NCBI GenBank assembly: GCA_038380435.1
Contig: JAWZYU010000058.1
Location: forward strand, 186,001-250,000
Reading direction: 5' to 3'
DNA: 64,000 bases
Source of the DNA: Ryuthela nishihirai
Lineage: Eukaryota > Arthropoda > Arachnida > Araneae > Heptathelidae
Positions 34,515 to 46,372 of this stretch are shown here, piece by piece (the first letter of the stretch is position 1; each line of letters starts with the position of its first letter). Position numbers and translations under genes: made by a program. The notes under the pieces were generated by a model, which did not search any database, had not been told where the DNA came from, and saw nothing but the letters and a program-made list of their open reading frames with translations.

Positions 34515-35207
34515 TTCACTGTAAGCGACTCTTTTCTGCACACAATGGGCCTAAATGACAAGGTCACAAGGACCTAGAAAAGATTTTGGGGAGGGGACCC
34601 ACTGGAACAGCTGTTAGGAGTTATTATTAATAAAATAATAATATTATTACAAAAATAAAAATAAAACCTTCATTTATAATATTTTCACTAAATGTTTCAC
34701 TATATATTCTACCTACGTTATATAACTCTACAAGTACTTGTTTTGATATGGAATCTTCAACTGACATAAAGTAATTCATGTTCATTCATTCTTATATCCG
34801 CTAACATAGCAGCATCAGTTACGTCCACTGCAACTTCACGTCTACACTGGTGAAAAATTGAAAACCATTTGACGTACAGGTGTAGACAGTTGAAGCATGC
34901 GTCCAACGCATTCCATCTAAGGCATGCATTAGACTACTCGGTGTTGAAAAGCGGAATTGAAAGTTGAAAGTGAAGTTGAATTAAGCGCACAAGTGTGGAC
35001 ATAGCCATCAGCGTGTTCTTAACGTGCACAGGGTATGGCTCTATTTCGCACACGGGGCCCACGGTTAAGATCATATCCGACGGACGGCGGCCTTTCTAAG
35101 CCCATCGGTGTCCTCTACTGGCGGAGGGGAGTTTTGGGGAGATAAGTCTCAACGCTGGCGCATCTGGAACTCGAACCTGGGAACTGCAGATTGCGAGCCT
35201 GGCGAGC
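34515..35207 (-). mobile_element. SINE family A split by a 386-bp insertion
   Basis: The tail half (34,515-34,619, ending GAACAGCTGTTAGGAG) and the head half (35,006-35,207, with box B as GGAACTCGAACCTGGG) belong to one copy. About 30 bp of SINE are missing at the break. The AT-rich stretch 34,620-35,005 has no recognisable coding content. Confidence 0.7.
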
Positions 35208-35209
35208 TG

Positions 35210-36720
35210 TTGATGATCTCTCTGCCGAGGTTTCGCCAGCAGGCCGTGGGTAAAACATAACTGGCTGTACAGAAAAGAAAAAAAAGAAAACTTAAGAGTT
35301 TGTTTATCTCTAATCTAATGTAAGTGTGTATTAATGGAAGTATTTAAGTATCATTTGACACCAGAGCCTCATCAGCCATCATCAGCTGATCTCAGATCTT
35401 CTGCTGGTGAGAGAGCAACAAAATGCAATTGGTCAGCTAATGACGTTGCCCACCTCTCACGAACTAGGACGTTGAGGTTGGATTTTGAGAGGCACCCACT
35501 CCCCCCACTACTCCGCTAAATTGAAATAAGCCATTCGCTATTTCATTTTAGGAAAGGTGGAGTAGTAGAAAAAAAACTGCAAAAAAAAACGCGGAAAAAT
35601 CCATCAGGCTTTAATTCAGCCTCGGAGAGAATCGCCGCTTAGATACAACTGATGGGTGGGCGAATTAGTCCCTTCAGTAGCAACTCGCCTCGAATTGGGG
35701 AGTGCGACACGCAATAAAAGATGAGAAAATCATGTAAAATAAAACAAATTGCATAAAAAACTATTTTTGTTAAAATAAACGAAAAGTAAGCAAGTGAAAA
35801 ATAAAAATATTTTTATTTTTCACTTGCCTACTTTTCTTTTTTTTTAAATTATTCGTTAAAAACAAACTATATAAAAAAAACTCTTTTTTTTATTAAAAAA
35901 ACAAAACATGAAAAGAAAAAAACTCATAAAAAACTCCTTTTATTATTGAAAAAAACGAAAGGAAAAGACGCACAAACAATAAAAAAACTAATGAAAAAAA
36001 AACAAATACTCTAAAAAATGATGCACCAGGAAGCACCCTGGCCAAGATTGGTTAGGGAGCCTGCCGCAAAGAACTTACCTTCCCCCTCATTATTGAGAAG
36101 CTGAGGGAGGATCCAACCTGCACAGACTAAAGAGATAAGAGAGGAACCTTGTTCAGGTTTTCTCCCGACAAGGGACAAGGCCCCCCGGAAAGTAGCCAGG
36201 TTCTCCAACCCAGCCTTATCCGGTTAAGCTGACACGATGGCCCGGTTCTTCAACCCGACCACTGTCAGGACGTTTACATGTACAACAGACAACACATCCC
36301 CCACTCGATACAGTGTCCCTGTCCTCCAACCTGACCCCTGTTGCAAGGGCGAATGAAATGCAAGGGCGAAATGACACCATAAGACTAAGGAACCAGCATT
36401 GCCTGGATTTCCTGGAAAAGAAAAAGAAAAGGAAAAACTCCTCAAACCTCTTAAAGAAACTCCTAATTTCATAACACATAATTTAAACAACATTTCTAGT
36501 TTCATATTTAACTTTTATTTTTTGTTATTATGTTTATGAGCAGAGCGGAACCAAATTAGTCTTCTATATCATATTTTGTTCAAAAAATTCGCCACATGCT
36601 TAATGTACAATAACGCCAATAACAGCATAATTTTATCTGCTTAAAGTAGAAATTTCAGTTTGCGATTTTAAGAAATTTTTCTTTTCATTATGAAAGAAAA
36701 GCAACGATTCAAGACTTTAT
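35210..36720. other. No gene; A-rich tract and a degenerate repeat
   Basis: 35,700-36,010 is extremely A-rich and contains an inverted AAAATAAAAATATTTTTATTTTT motif. At 36,190-36,330 three loose copies of a CGGTTCTTCAACCCGACC-like unit, about 65 bp apart, form a small tandem repeat. No domain was found. Confidence 0.5.
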
Positions 36721-36726
36721 ATACAT

Positions 36727-36923
36727 CAGTAATTCTCAACTTTTTATGCTTCACGTACCCCCTGGAAATGTGTATGTAACTGGCTTACCCCTTGTATAAC
36801 TAGATAAAACTATAGTTATAATATAACAATGGTTATTTTTTACTTTGTTATTAGATCTAACGTATTTTGAGTAACGGCGTACTCCAACAAATTTTATCGC
36901 GTACTCCACGTTGAGAACCCCTA
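36727..36923. mobile_element. Small hAT-like MITE with target duplication
   Basis: CAGTAATTCTCAACTTTTTA on the left and CCACGTTGAGAACCCCTA on the right are inverted ends. Flanks ATATACAT (36,719-36,726) and ATATACAC (36,924-36,931) match at 7 of 8. A relative is at about 53,336-53,523. Confidence 0.7.
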
Positions 36924-36931
36924 ATATACAC

Positions 36932-37486
36932 TATTAGAGAATTTCCATGTTATGCGAATCGGAATCTAAATTCGAAGCTCTATAACTTCTAAAATATGAA
37001 TTTAATGCAAAAATATGATTGAAGAAAAATTAAAGATCATAATCAAATGTATATAAATCTCGATTTTCAACAAAATTCGTTCAGTATATAAAGAGTTATG
37101 GAAACTGAAATATTTCGCAACAGTTTTATTGCGTCGCAAGAATTTACCTCAGAAAAACTTAAGAAGTTTTAATTACTTAAGTTTCTTTTAAAATTTTATA
37201 CAATGATTTTTTTTAATTTAATAAAATAAATATACAAATTAAAAGTTTGGATAATGATTATTTCAATATTGGACAATCGTGAATGAACTTTATAAACCAA
37301 AATAATTGAATGTTAAATATTCCAGGTTTTAAAACCCTTTAATTCTGAAAGAATATGATTGAAAAACGAAATTTAAATAGAATTGATTATGGTGTTAATA
37401 TTTTCTTCAGTCCCCTTTTTCCATTCAGATGTTATAGAGCTTCGAAGTTTGATTCCCATTGACATTAACATGGGAATTCTCTAATA
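36932..37486. mobile_element. 555-bp element with about 53-bp inverted ends
   Basis: TTAGAGAATTTCCATGTTAT... at the left is the reverse complement of the segment ending ...AACATGGGAATTCTCTAA at 37,484. AT-rich, non-coding interior; part of it (TCTCGATTTTCAACAAAATTCG) recurs near 14,640. Confidence 0.6.
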
Positions 37487-37949
37487 TTTTGGTAGGGATG
37501 TTTAATAACTGAATAACAATTATTTTGGCACTGAGCATTTTATTCATGAAAATCTTCACAACAGTTGATAATTGCTTATTTCACTAAAAAATATTCCTGC
37601 TTCCAACTTAACAATGCTAATTAAGAAATATTTCTAAAAAAATAAAATAATAATTCCCCGTGTAACTCATAGGTGCTTCCATTATAGTGTCCTTTTTTTG
37701 AAATTATGTTTATACAAAAGAGCGAATTCCATGTGGGCCATACGGAGAATACAATGCACTCTGTGTGTAAGCACGAGGGCGGGAATAAGGGGTTCATTCA
37801 TCCTCCCACATTTAAGAATACTAGTAACCAGAACGTAAAATGATAAAAAAAAAACAAATATTCCCTCAAAATGTATATATATATATATTGGATGTATTTT
37901 TCGATAACTTTTTAAAGACCCCCTCAAGCAGGGAAAAATGTTATACTGG

Positions 37950-38475
37950 AACAGCGGTTACGACGTATAGAGGCTAAGTATAGCCTCTATACGTCGTGGC
38001 ATAGAGTCTACCAGTGTCTGAAAGTCAGCAGGAGGTATTCGACACTATTCCTCCACAAGAACTTGATCAATTCCTGCTTGTTTGCTGGAGTTGGAAAATG
38101 TTGTCTGAGACGTCGTTACAGAAGTTCCTGTAGATTTTCCAGCGGATTGATTTCTAGTGACTGTGGTGGCCATGGTATGTGACAAAGGTCAGTCTCATGC
38201 TCAAACCACTCTGTGCATGTTGAGCAGTGTTAATCTGAAAGACAGTTTTCTCTTCTTGAAAGAAATACTGTAACGCTGGATGAAGATGATCATTCAGGAC
38301 TGTCAAATAGCTATTGGCATTAATCTTGCCTTCTAACGGAATGAGTGGACCCAAATCATGCCACGAGAGAGCACCTCACCAAATTACAGAAACGCCAGAA
38401 CCCATGACATTAGGAAACAAACAAAGTTGTAAGCTTCATTTGGTTGGTGCCACACGTGCACTCGTCCATTTGTCA
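37950..38475 (-). pseudogene. Tc1/mariner-type transposase, C-terminal half
   Basis: The minus strand gives VMGSGVSVIW, LGPLIPLEGKINANSYLTVL, a damaged second-Asp block (VFQINTAQHAQ in place of the usual DNA.PH) and a C-terminal region across frames. The copy starts at the same place where the N-terminal half at 44.8-45.3 kb stops, so both may be pieces of the same family broken at a similar point. Confidence 0.75.
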
Positions 38476-38575
38476 TGTTGGTTTGTTTTACTTCTGAGTA
38501 ACATTTTTTGCACACTATGGTCTACGTGGCCAGGTCACAAAGACCCCGAGGGCTCAGAGAAGGTTGGGGGATGAG
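38475..38575 (-). mobile_element. SINE family A tail fragment
   Basis: GGTTTGTTTTACTTCTGAGT to GCTCAGAGAAGGTTGGGGGA; it is cut off where the non-LTR element's 3' end begins. Confidence 0.7.
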
Positions 38576-38584
38576 ATTTTTATT

Positions 38585-39897
38585 CTCTGACATTCACAAT
38601 ACAGTAATAGGTTAATAATAATACATAAAAGCAAATGAGCAAAAGGAAAAAAAAATAAGAACACAAAAGAAAGAAAATAATAATAGGTTTCCAATCTTGT
38701 AACCAAGGGGCAGACTATCTGCCCTTCCAGGAATCAAAAGTTTCTACTACTGAACACTTTCTAGTGGCGATGGCCACTCTGGTATCACATAAAAACTACG
38801 GGCAAACAAAGAAAAGCTAACTAGAATTTTATATATTCTTCCAAATTCTGAATGTTAAAAACATATCCCCTTAGAGCTTTTTTTTAACAATGAGAAATAT
38901 TTTTCCATCCTCAAATTATAATTAAATAATTTTAAATATTTTGGTGCGACGTAAACGAAATGATGCTTCATAATACTTTTATGAGGCAAAGGCACAACAA
39001 ATATTAATCCAACTCTTTTTGAATTATAAGGTGAAATTAAATGCAAAATCCATTGCTGATTAATAAACAGAAATAACATAATCTTATAAAAATAAATTTG
39101 TCTAATATAATAGAAGTGATTGGTATTTAACATATTTATAGAAGAAAAAGAATTTACATTAAAGACTAATTTATAAATATTTTTATGTGCAAAACACAAA
39201 TTTTCTAAATTGTTCCCATAATCACCCCCTCCACACACACACACACACCTTTCCCAGTTGCATATGCCGTATATATAATAATATATAATATACCCAAGCA
39301 TAATACAATAAAATCAAAAATTTTCTTCGCATAATTTTCTTTCAATAGTATAATCTATACAAGATAATCCTCAGTTTTTTTGTTAAAATATTTGCGTGCG
39401 ATTTCCATTTCAGATCCTGATCTATATATAATTACACCTAGGTATTTAAAATTGATCACTCTTTCTAAATATAGACAATCACAATATTGATGTTTACCAC
39501 AGGTAGTATTATAATATTTTAAACTAAAATAAGCATTATTCCCAGTGAGATTAAATAATATAAATTTAGTTTTTCGAACATTTAAGGATAATTTATTTCA
39601 ATGGAACCAATTAATTTGCATTAAATCTTACTCAACTATTAACTTTAATTTGGTTATATTGTTGGCTGAATAAACAATGGCTGCATCATCTGTATAACAA
39701 GTAAGTAATCCGTTAAGGTTAAGATTAGAGAAATCATTAAAATAAATTAAAAACGTCACAGGACCAAAAACTGAGCCTTGTGGTATACCTGCGTTTATTG
39801 TCATATAATTACTAATCTGAGGTTCAATATAAACAGCTTGTTTTCTATTTTTCAATTAACTTTTAAAACATTCTAGACAAATACCTATTGTGCCACT
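38585..39897 (-). pseudogene. Non-LTR retrotransposon, RT C-terminal part and 3' end
   Basis: Downstream half of the element that begins at 44.64 kb. It carries NAGIPQGSVFGPVTFLIYFN (RT palm) and CYTDDAA, in which the catalytic YADD is changed to YTDD. Further on comes a thumb/C-terminal piece with KSIMKHHFVYVAPKYLKLFN, resembling the F.Y.GPK.WN region at the end of CR1/Daphne-type ORF2 proteins. Several stops and shifts. The 3' end near 38,585 is A/T-rich. Confidence 0.75.
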
Positions 39898-41419
39898 CAG
39901 GGGCGTAGCGAAGGACTATGGTTGGTGGGGGGGGGGGGAATTTTCCAACTCGGAAATCAAGTTTTGCCAACTGAGCAAACAATGTCTAGATTTTTGCTCC
40001 GTGGGAGGGGTAGGGTTTGAGGCAATTGGAAATTTTTTCACAACTCTGTTGCATTTTGATTTCACGGAAATTATCCCGAAATTTACATCTTATCTGAATT
40101 GTAGCAAGTCAGTGTTAATTGCACAAAATTCATTGCACAAAACCAATCGCAATCTTTACGTCGCTCCTAAATTTGCCAAGTCACTTAAAATTCATCAAAC
40201 TTCCCAATACTTTGCCACGTTTTCTCGATTTTGTCAACTCTCCTTAATTTCACAATTATCACAACTCACCTATATTTCACCAAGTAGATTCGAATTTTGC
40301 CAACTACCCTAGATTTTGACAACTCGCCTATATTTTACCCAGTGGATTCGAATTTCGCCAACTCACCTACATTTTGTCAACTCGCCATAATTTTACAGAA
40401 AATATCGCAATTTTGACATCTTCCCTGAATTTGCCAAGCCACTTCGAATTTTATCAAATCTCCTTAGTTGCACAAGAAAGGCACAATTTTCACAACTCCC
40501 TGTATTTTCCAAGTGGCTTTGAATTTTGCCAACTGCCCTACATTTTGTTAAGTTTCCTCGATTTGTCCAACACTCCTTAATTTCACAAAATAAATCCCAA
40601 TTTTCAGAAATCGCCTATATTTTACCAACTGGATTCAAATTTTGCCAAGTTTTCTGGATTTTGTCAATTCTCCTTAATTTCACAAAAACAATTCCAATTT
40701 TCACAACTCTCCCGTATTTTACCAAGTGGATTCGAATTTGTCAACTGCCCTAGATTTTGCAGATTTTGCCAAGTTTCCTCCTTTTTGCCATCTCGCCACA
40801 ATTTTACAGAAAAAAAATCCAAATTTTTACATCTCACCTGATTTTTGCATAAGTCACTCTGAATTTTGCCAACTCCCCACGATTTGACAACTCTCCTAGA
40901 TATTGCGAAGTTGCTTCGATTTTGCCAACACGCCATAATTCTACAAAAAAAATGTTGCAATTTTTACATCTCACCTGAATTTTGTCAACTTCCCACGATT
41001 TTCCCAAGTCACCCCGAATTTTGCCAACTCCCTAAGTTTGGCCAACTCGCCATAATTTTACAGAAAAAAAAATCCCAATTTTTACATCTCACCTGAATTT
41101 TGCCAACTCCCCACGATTTTGCCAAGTCACTCCGAATTTTGCAAAGTTATCCCAATTTTGCCAACTCAACTGTATTTTACTAAGTGACTTCGAATTTTGC
41201 CAACTGCTCTAAATTTTGCCGTCTCTCCATTTTCCAAACTGCCGTAGATTTACCAACTGGCCTCGATTTTGACAACTCCCTTTAATTTTCCAAAAAAAAA
41301 GATTACAAATTTTCACAACTCATCTAGATTTTAAGATGTCGCTTCGAATTTTGCCAACTCCGAGTTACTTTCGGGGGAGGAGCCACCAACCACCCCCCAC
41401 CCCCATGGCTACGACCCTG
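39898..41419 (-). mobile_element. Satellite-bearing hAT-like element, copy 2, with 8-bp target duplication
   Basis: Left end CAGGGGCGTAGCGAAGGAC and right end GGCTACGACCCTG are inverted. Flanks GTGCCACT (39,890-39,897) and ATGCCACT (41,420-41,427) form an 8-bp target duplication with one change, the size used by hAT transposases. The interior is the TTTTGCCAACTC/TTGGCAAAATTC repeat in minus orientation, with no open frame for a transposase. It sits in the RT frame of the surrounding retrotransposon, whose coding phase resumes on the far side, so it is younger than that element. Confidence 0.9.
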
Positions 41420-41427
41420 ATGCCACT

Positions 41428-42340
41428 ATTGTAAAGTTTATTCAATAGATGGTCATGGTTAACTCTGTCAAATGCTTTTTTAATATCAATTAAAACAACT
41501 AATGTTTTTTTTTGCCTTCATTAATACTTTTAACAATTTTTCCCGTTATATCTAACATAGCTTGTTCAGTATTTCTGTTTTCTCTAAAACCAAACTGAGG
41601 ATCATGAAAAAATTTTGCTTTTCAAAGAAGCCAATAATTCTCTTTTTAACAATTTTTTCAATTTTGAAACATTAGCAGCACAGATATTGGGTCTATAATT
41701 GCTTCTCTGATTTCTGGCTTCTGACTTATAAATAGGGTGAACTAAATCTTTTTTTTTTAAATCGTCATAAAAGAACCCATTCTGAATTGAAATATTTGTT
41801 AGATGAGTCAAAATGTGAATATGATATTTACAGAAATATTTTTAGCATTTTAACAGTCATGACCATCATGATCCACTGTTTTGTTCTTATCAAAGTTATT
41901 TATTATATTAGTTAGCTCATTGTCATTAGCATCATAAAAGAATTTTGTAATTGTCTGAATGGTAATTGATTGGAGAATACATTGGAATTATTCATTTGTT
42001 GACCTATATTATCCTCCAAAAGAGTGAAATCAGATTTCATTTCATTAACCAAGGTAGTAGAAGTTTTCCTTTCATTTAAAACTTTTTTTTTTCAGACCAA
42101 GTATATTATTTATGAACTTCCACTGCTTATTTTTGTCATTTCCACAAATGTGAAATTTATCAGAAAAAAAATTATATTTAACCTGCTTAATCCTTTTTTT
42201 TTTTACAAATATACCATAATTTCTATAGTGCAATTCAAAATGAGTTATTCCAGGATATTTCTTAAATTGCTTATTATTGAATTGAAAGAAACTCAACAAA
42301 TGAATATTCCTACATAGATAATTACTATGCAGACTCATTC
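41428..42340 (-). pseudogene. Non-LTR retrotransposon, ORF2 linker and RT N-terminal part
   Basis: Minus strand: the ORF2 linker (QFKKYPGITHFELHYRNY, then QWKFINNILGLKKK), a YRPNICAANVSKLKK block of the RT fingers, and IDIKKAFDRVNHDHLL (motif A), after which the hAT-like copy interrupts. Frame breaks lie near 41,600-42,000. Confidence 0.75.
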
Positions 42341-42354
42341 AGTCACAAGTTAAA

Positions 42355-42995
42355 TATATATATATATTTTTTCCTTTTTTTATAAGAAATCAAACATATC
42401 AATGTCTTTTAGATATGAAATTAAAAGCTTGTAGAACTTTCTTTTCAGATTTTTGTTTTCAGGTTCCAAAATGGTTTTAAATGAGAACATGTTAACATTA
42501 TAATTCTTTAAGTTGGAGAAGTATTTTTCTCTTTCTGTTTTATATTTTTTACAATGAAATATTAAATGTTCAATATTTTCATATTGATTACATATTGTGC
42601 AGTTAGGAGAGTTTACTTTTTTCAAGTGAAATAAAAATGGTTTTGTTATTGCAGCCTTTATTTTTATTCTTAGTATAATAGTGTTCTCTTTTTTGCTCAA
42701 TCCATAGTTTTTAAAGGTTGTAATTTTATTTGAAATGTTATGTCTATGAGTATCTATAGCAGTTAAATCATACCAGTTTTGTGTTTCTTCTAGTAATTTT
42801 ATTTTATTATTATTTTTAATTATGTTTATAAATATTAATGATTCCATAGTGTTATTAAGATATATTGCATCTTTTGCCAATGTATCAACTCTTTCATTGT
42901 GTTCAATACCAGTGTGAGCTGGCACCCATTGAATATACAATTTATTATTATTTTCTATGTGTTGTTTTGTTAAAATAAGGATATCATTTATTAGA
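42355..42995 (-). mobile_element. Inserted 3' fragment of a different non-LTR element (RNase H and zinc knuckle)
   Basis: An open frame runs unbroken from the host element's endonuclease tail into this fragment, giving a 303-codon chimera (43,291-42,380). From about residue 99 the content changes to the RNase H C-terminal part (IQWVPAHTGIEHNERVDTLA) and a CCHC-like knuckle (CTICNQYENIEHLIFHC) that normally follow the RT in I/Jockey-like elements. A (TA)n run at about 42,355 fits a retrotransposon 3' tail. The RT expected between endonuclease and RNase H is missing here, and the linker and RT continue beyond this block, so I read it as a 5'-truncated insertion. Confidence 0.65.
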
Positions 42996-42997
42996 AC

Positions 42998-43990
42998 ATT
43001 TATACAAAAAATTAGTTCATCTGTAATCCATGGTTGCTTACCTTTAAAAATTTGTTTATTACTCCTTCTTACATAGCTTATTTTTTGAGTTACCTTAGAA
43101 AAACAGTTAGTATACATAGTATTAAAATCCCCATCAATTTCAACAATATTATTGAAATCTAAGTTCCTAATATGTTTTTCAAATTTTATGTAATCAACTG
43201 ATCTCATTACATAATGATTCCTTTCTAATTTTAAATTAGCCTTACATATTATAGGAAAATGATCAGTTAGAGGATATTGATAAATAGTCACTTCATAAAA
43301 AAACCCCGAACCATTTCTAACAAAAACATAATCAATGTAGCTTGAACTAACTTGTGCTACTCTAGTGGGTATATCTATACACTGTTCAAAACCAGTTAAA
43401 GTGTTTATATATATATATAAACACTTTAACTGGTTATATAGTCAGATATAAACCCAGAATCTTGCATTAAATCAATGTTTAAATCCCCTATCAAGAATAT
43501 GCTTTTAGAAGTTATAGTTCTCAAATATATCTTTAATTCTCTGTTAAAAATATCAGTATTAACGGTATGAGATCTGTAGATAAGAATAATAGAAGTATTT
43601 AAAACTGAGTCAAACAAGTGAACACCCTCAGCACCAAGCAGGTCAAAATTCTTCTTGTTGAAAATGAAAGTCATCAGCTCTCACATACAAAATCACACCA
43701 CCTGATCTGGTTGAAGTTCTGACTGGTAGTATATATTAAAGTCTTTAATTTTATACAGATCAACTTCCACTTCATCTATCCATATTTCTGACAGGAGAAT
43801 CAAATTCAAATTCTGAAGAACATCCTCAAGGTTCAACAAAAGTTCAGCAAAGTTTTGTCTAATACTTCTGATATTGAAGTGAATAAAATTAAAATCTGCA
43901 TTTCCTTGTTGCAAAAATTTTTGGAAGTCATCTTGACTCTCAATCACAGAAGTTTTATCTTCAACAATCAAGTACTCTGTCATGTTAGCA
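42998..43990 (-). pseudogene. Non-LTR retrotransposon endonuclease domain
   Basis: ORF2 appears to begin at ATG 43,983 (MTEYLIVEDK). FIHFNIRSIRQNFAEL carries the first Asn of the endonuclease, then LILLSEIWI (the catalytic Glu replaced or shifted), LIGDLNIDL, and PLTDHFPII with the final Asp-His, followed by GKQPWITDEL. A 46-bp palindrome at 43,390-43,435 and other shifts break the frame. Confidence 0.8.
43390..43435. repeat. Perfect 46-bp palindrome in the endonuclease region
   Basis: AACCAGTTAAAGTGTTTATA and its complement meet in a (TA)n centre. An inverted duplication that disrupts the ORF2 frame. Confidence 0.9.
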
Positions 43991-44008
43991 AATGTGTGTA
44001 AAGTCACT

Positions 44009-44209
44009 GCAAAAAAAATAAATACCCACTCAAGCAGCTGCTTGCCACAGAGGTCTGACATTATATATGCTAGAGTAGAAGGTCTGAGAGGATGGCAGCC
44101 CCTCAGCAGAAAAAGGGCAGACACATCCAGGCCTTCACCCGGGGCTCGAACCCAGATCCCTTAGATCAGTAGCGAAGCGCGCTAACCACTCGGCCACGGT
44201 ACTGCTACG
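44009..44209 (-). mobile_element. SINE family B inserted between ORF1 and ORF2
   Basis: Full-length copy with A-rich 3' end at 44,011, box B (CGGGGCTCGAACCC) and head (GCGCGCTAACCACTCGGCCAC). AAGTCACT at 44,001-44,008 and 44,210-44,217 is a likely 8-bp target duplication. Confidence 0.8.
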
Positions 44210-44212
44210 AAG

Positions 44213-44635
44213 TCACTCTAGAGATTTTAAATCTTCACATTTTATTCTGTGCACCTTTAAAATTTGATTTTTTTTAAAATATCTTTCATCCTTAATCCAC
44301 GCATAATCAAAATTATGGAAAAATTTAAATTGTTTTGCTCTATAGAATAACCTTTTTAATAAACCTAGTAAGATGCTCATTTAGAAATATCTTATTATCC
44401 TTAAATTCATCACATCTGCTGTTAAATTACCTTTCTTTTTGGCACTTTAGATCCATTTACTCCTTATATTAGTATTTCTAAACTTAACAATAATGGATTT
44501 AATTTTATCCTGTCTCATAGTTGGAACTCTATGGGCTATATCAACTTCATCCACCCCATGAAGATGAAGAAGATTTGACACTTTTTCAACAATGTCAAGT
44601 ACATTTTCTTGTGGCTGTTCTCAACCCACTGAAGA
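44213..44635 (-). pseudogene. Non-LTR retrotransposon ORF1 protein, C-terminal part
   Basis: Not an unbroken frame, but clear when read across frames on the minus strand: ENVLDIVEKVSNLLHLHGVD, then IAHRVPT, IKSIIVKFRNTNIRSKW, NKIFLNEHLTRF, LFYRAKQFKFFHNFDYAWIK and VHRIKCEDLKSL. This is the RNA-binding ORF1 layout of CR1/Daphne-like elements and places the 5' part of the element here. Its N-terminus is cut off near 44,635, where a SINE A fragment starts. Confidence 0.7.
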
Positions 44636-44798
44636 CCACTGAACAGAGACCCACTGAACAACTGTTAGAAGATAGATGGGAGCCTCCCATTCAGGTCATC
44701 CAGCGTATTCTTTAGCATACACAGGGTATGGCTCTCCGACATATGGAGCCACGGCTTAACATCCCATCCAATGGACAGCGGTCTTTCCAATCCATCGC
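44636..44798 (-). mobile_element. SINE family A body fragment
   Basis: Body segment from CCACTGAACAGAGACCCACT to CGGTCTTTCCAATCCATCG; neither tail nor head remains. Confidence 0.7.
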
Positions 44799-44802
44799 TG
44801 CC

Positions 44803-45260
44803 CATTTGTCGGAAACAAAATGTAGGATGTTTCGTCAGACCATTCCACTGCTTCTGCTCTTTCTACCAATGGACACAATGACTTACGTTAATAGGTGTTT
44901 GCCAGTGGCTTGTAACGTGCAACTCGACCATGAAATCCAGCTCTATGGAGTTATTGACGAAACTGTCTCTGGTGTCCTACAACTGAAATCCATGCAGAAT
45001 TGATCAGCTGTATGTAGGTCAGCTGGATGGCCATGCAGAATTGATCACCTGTATGTAGGTTTACAACTCGCAGTAATGCTCGAAGGTCTCGATTCTGGAG
45101 TATGGGCTTTCGCCCACTGTTCCTTCTGCAGATGATGTCTTTGCTTTAGATTCCCATGCAGACATGACTTTGGAAACTGTTCCTCGTGAAACATTAGTGA
45201 ATTCAGCGGTCTTAGTGAACGAAGTTACTGCCAAACGCTCTCCAATAATCATGCCGCTTT
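44803..45260 (-). pseudogene. Tc1/mariner-type transposase, N-terminal half
   Basis: Minus strand from MIIGERLAVTSFTKTAEF and VSRGTVSKVMSAW (the helix-turn-helix DNA-binding part) down to KEQKQWNGLTKHPTFCFRQM near 44,805. Stops and a small direct repeat (GCAGAATTGATCA at about 44,995 and 45,037) break it. Confidence 0.75.
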
Positions 45261-45820
45261 CGAAATCGCTAAGGTCTTCTCTCGACGATATGGTACCAAA
45301 AATTATATTCAGTTAAGCCAAGTTTGCCTTTATGGAAATGACGCTCAGCATGCTGGATGTTATTTGCATATTTCATGCCTTCGTCAGTGCACATGAACGC
45401 CTTGTCTAACATAAACTAAAGATTTCCGCAAACCTTGGTGTTTCCATTTTCTGCCGTTACCTGTAGGTTCAAATAATAATAAAAAAAAATTATATCTTTA
45501 CTAGTTTCTTTTACAATTGCAAGAAAATTTTGAAAATTAAATTATTCTAAGCTTGAGCGAGAAGTCGTCTATGCTACCGGTCTCAGCCCGATAAAGCCTG
45601 AATCGGAATTCATCTCAAATATCTGAGAACATGACAAAAGGAAAACAAAACTGAATTAGAAAAGCTTTCATGAAGGAAACGAGGGACATCCAAGTGATAA
45701 ATCCTATAGGAGTTATCGGTCGTATTAATGATGTGCTTAATATAATAAGACCCACTTTGCGTTGGGTAGGGGGTTGGTGCAGCCAGTATTGCACCAAGAT
45801 CATATTCTCATGCACCTGGT
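45261..45820. other. No recognisable gene
   Basis: Non-coding sequence between a Tc1 fragment and a SINE. Confidence 0.4.
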
Positions 45821-45821
45821 G

Positions 45822-46205
45822 GAGCGAGGATGGCTTAGTCGGTAGCGCGCCGTGTTCGTAATCTCCAGTTCACAGGTTTGAGTCCCAGCTGGGTCAGTTT
45901 GAGATTTATCTCCACAAAATTCCCCACCCTGCCCACGGTCAGTAAGGGACACCGATGGGCTTGGAAAGGACGCCATCCGTCAGATGGGACGTTAAGCAGT
46001 GGCTCCTTGTATGGGAGTGCCATACTTTGTGCACGTTAAAGAACACACTGGATGGCCTTGACGATAGGCTACCATCTGTCTACCAACAGCTGTTCCAGTG
46101 GGTCCCCTCCCCCAACCTTCTCTGAGCCTTCGGGGTCCTTGTGCCTGGCCAATTTAGTCCATTGTGTGTAAAAAAAGTGCCGCTCATAGGTAAAACAACC
46201 CAACC
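45822..46205 (+). mobile_element. SINE family A, full length
   Basis: Head with box A (TGGCTTAGTCGGTAGCGC) and box B (GGTTTGAGTCCC), full body and AAAACAACCCAACCC tail. Confidence 0.9.
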
Positions 46206-46372
46206 CATGTACCTGGTTCAATTCCTTATTGTACTTGCAGCGATATTTTCTCCCCTAACCCCCATTCTACTATGTGTCGGAAAGGAGACGCCGATGCGTT
46301 TGTAAAGTGTATCAGAGGAGATATCAAACACTGGCGACATTTGTTGAGGAAATTTAGCGTCATTAAAGCTAA

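Noticed and set aside
38855..39301. 148-codon frame as a separate gene
   Set aside because: Its middle matches the C-terminal end of ORF2 of the surrounding non-LTR element, and the start part is AT-rich 3' sequence of the same element.
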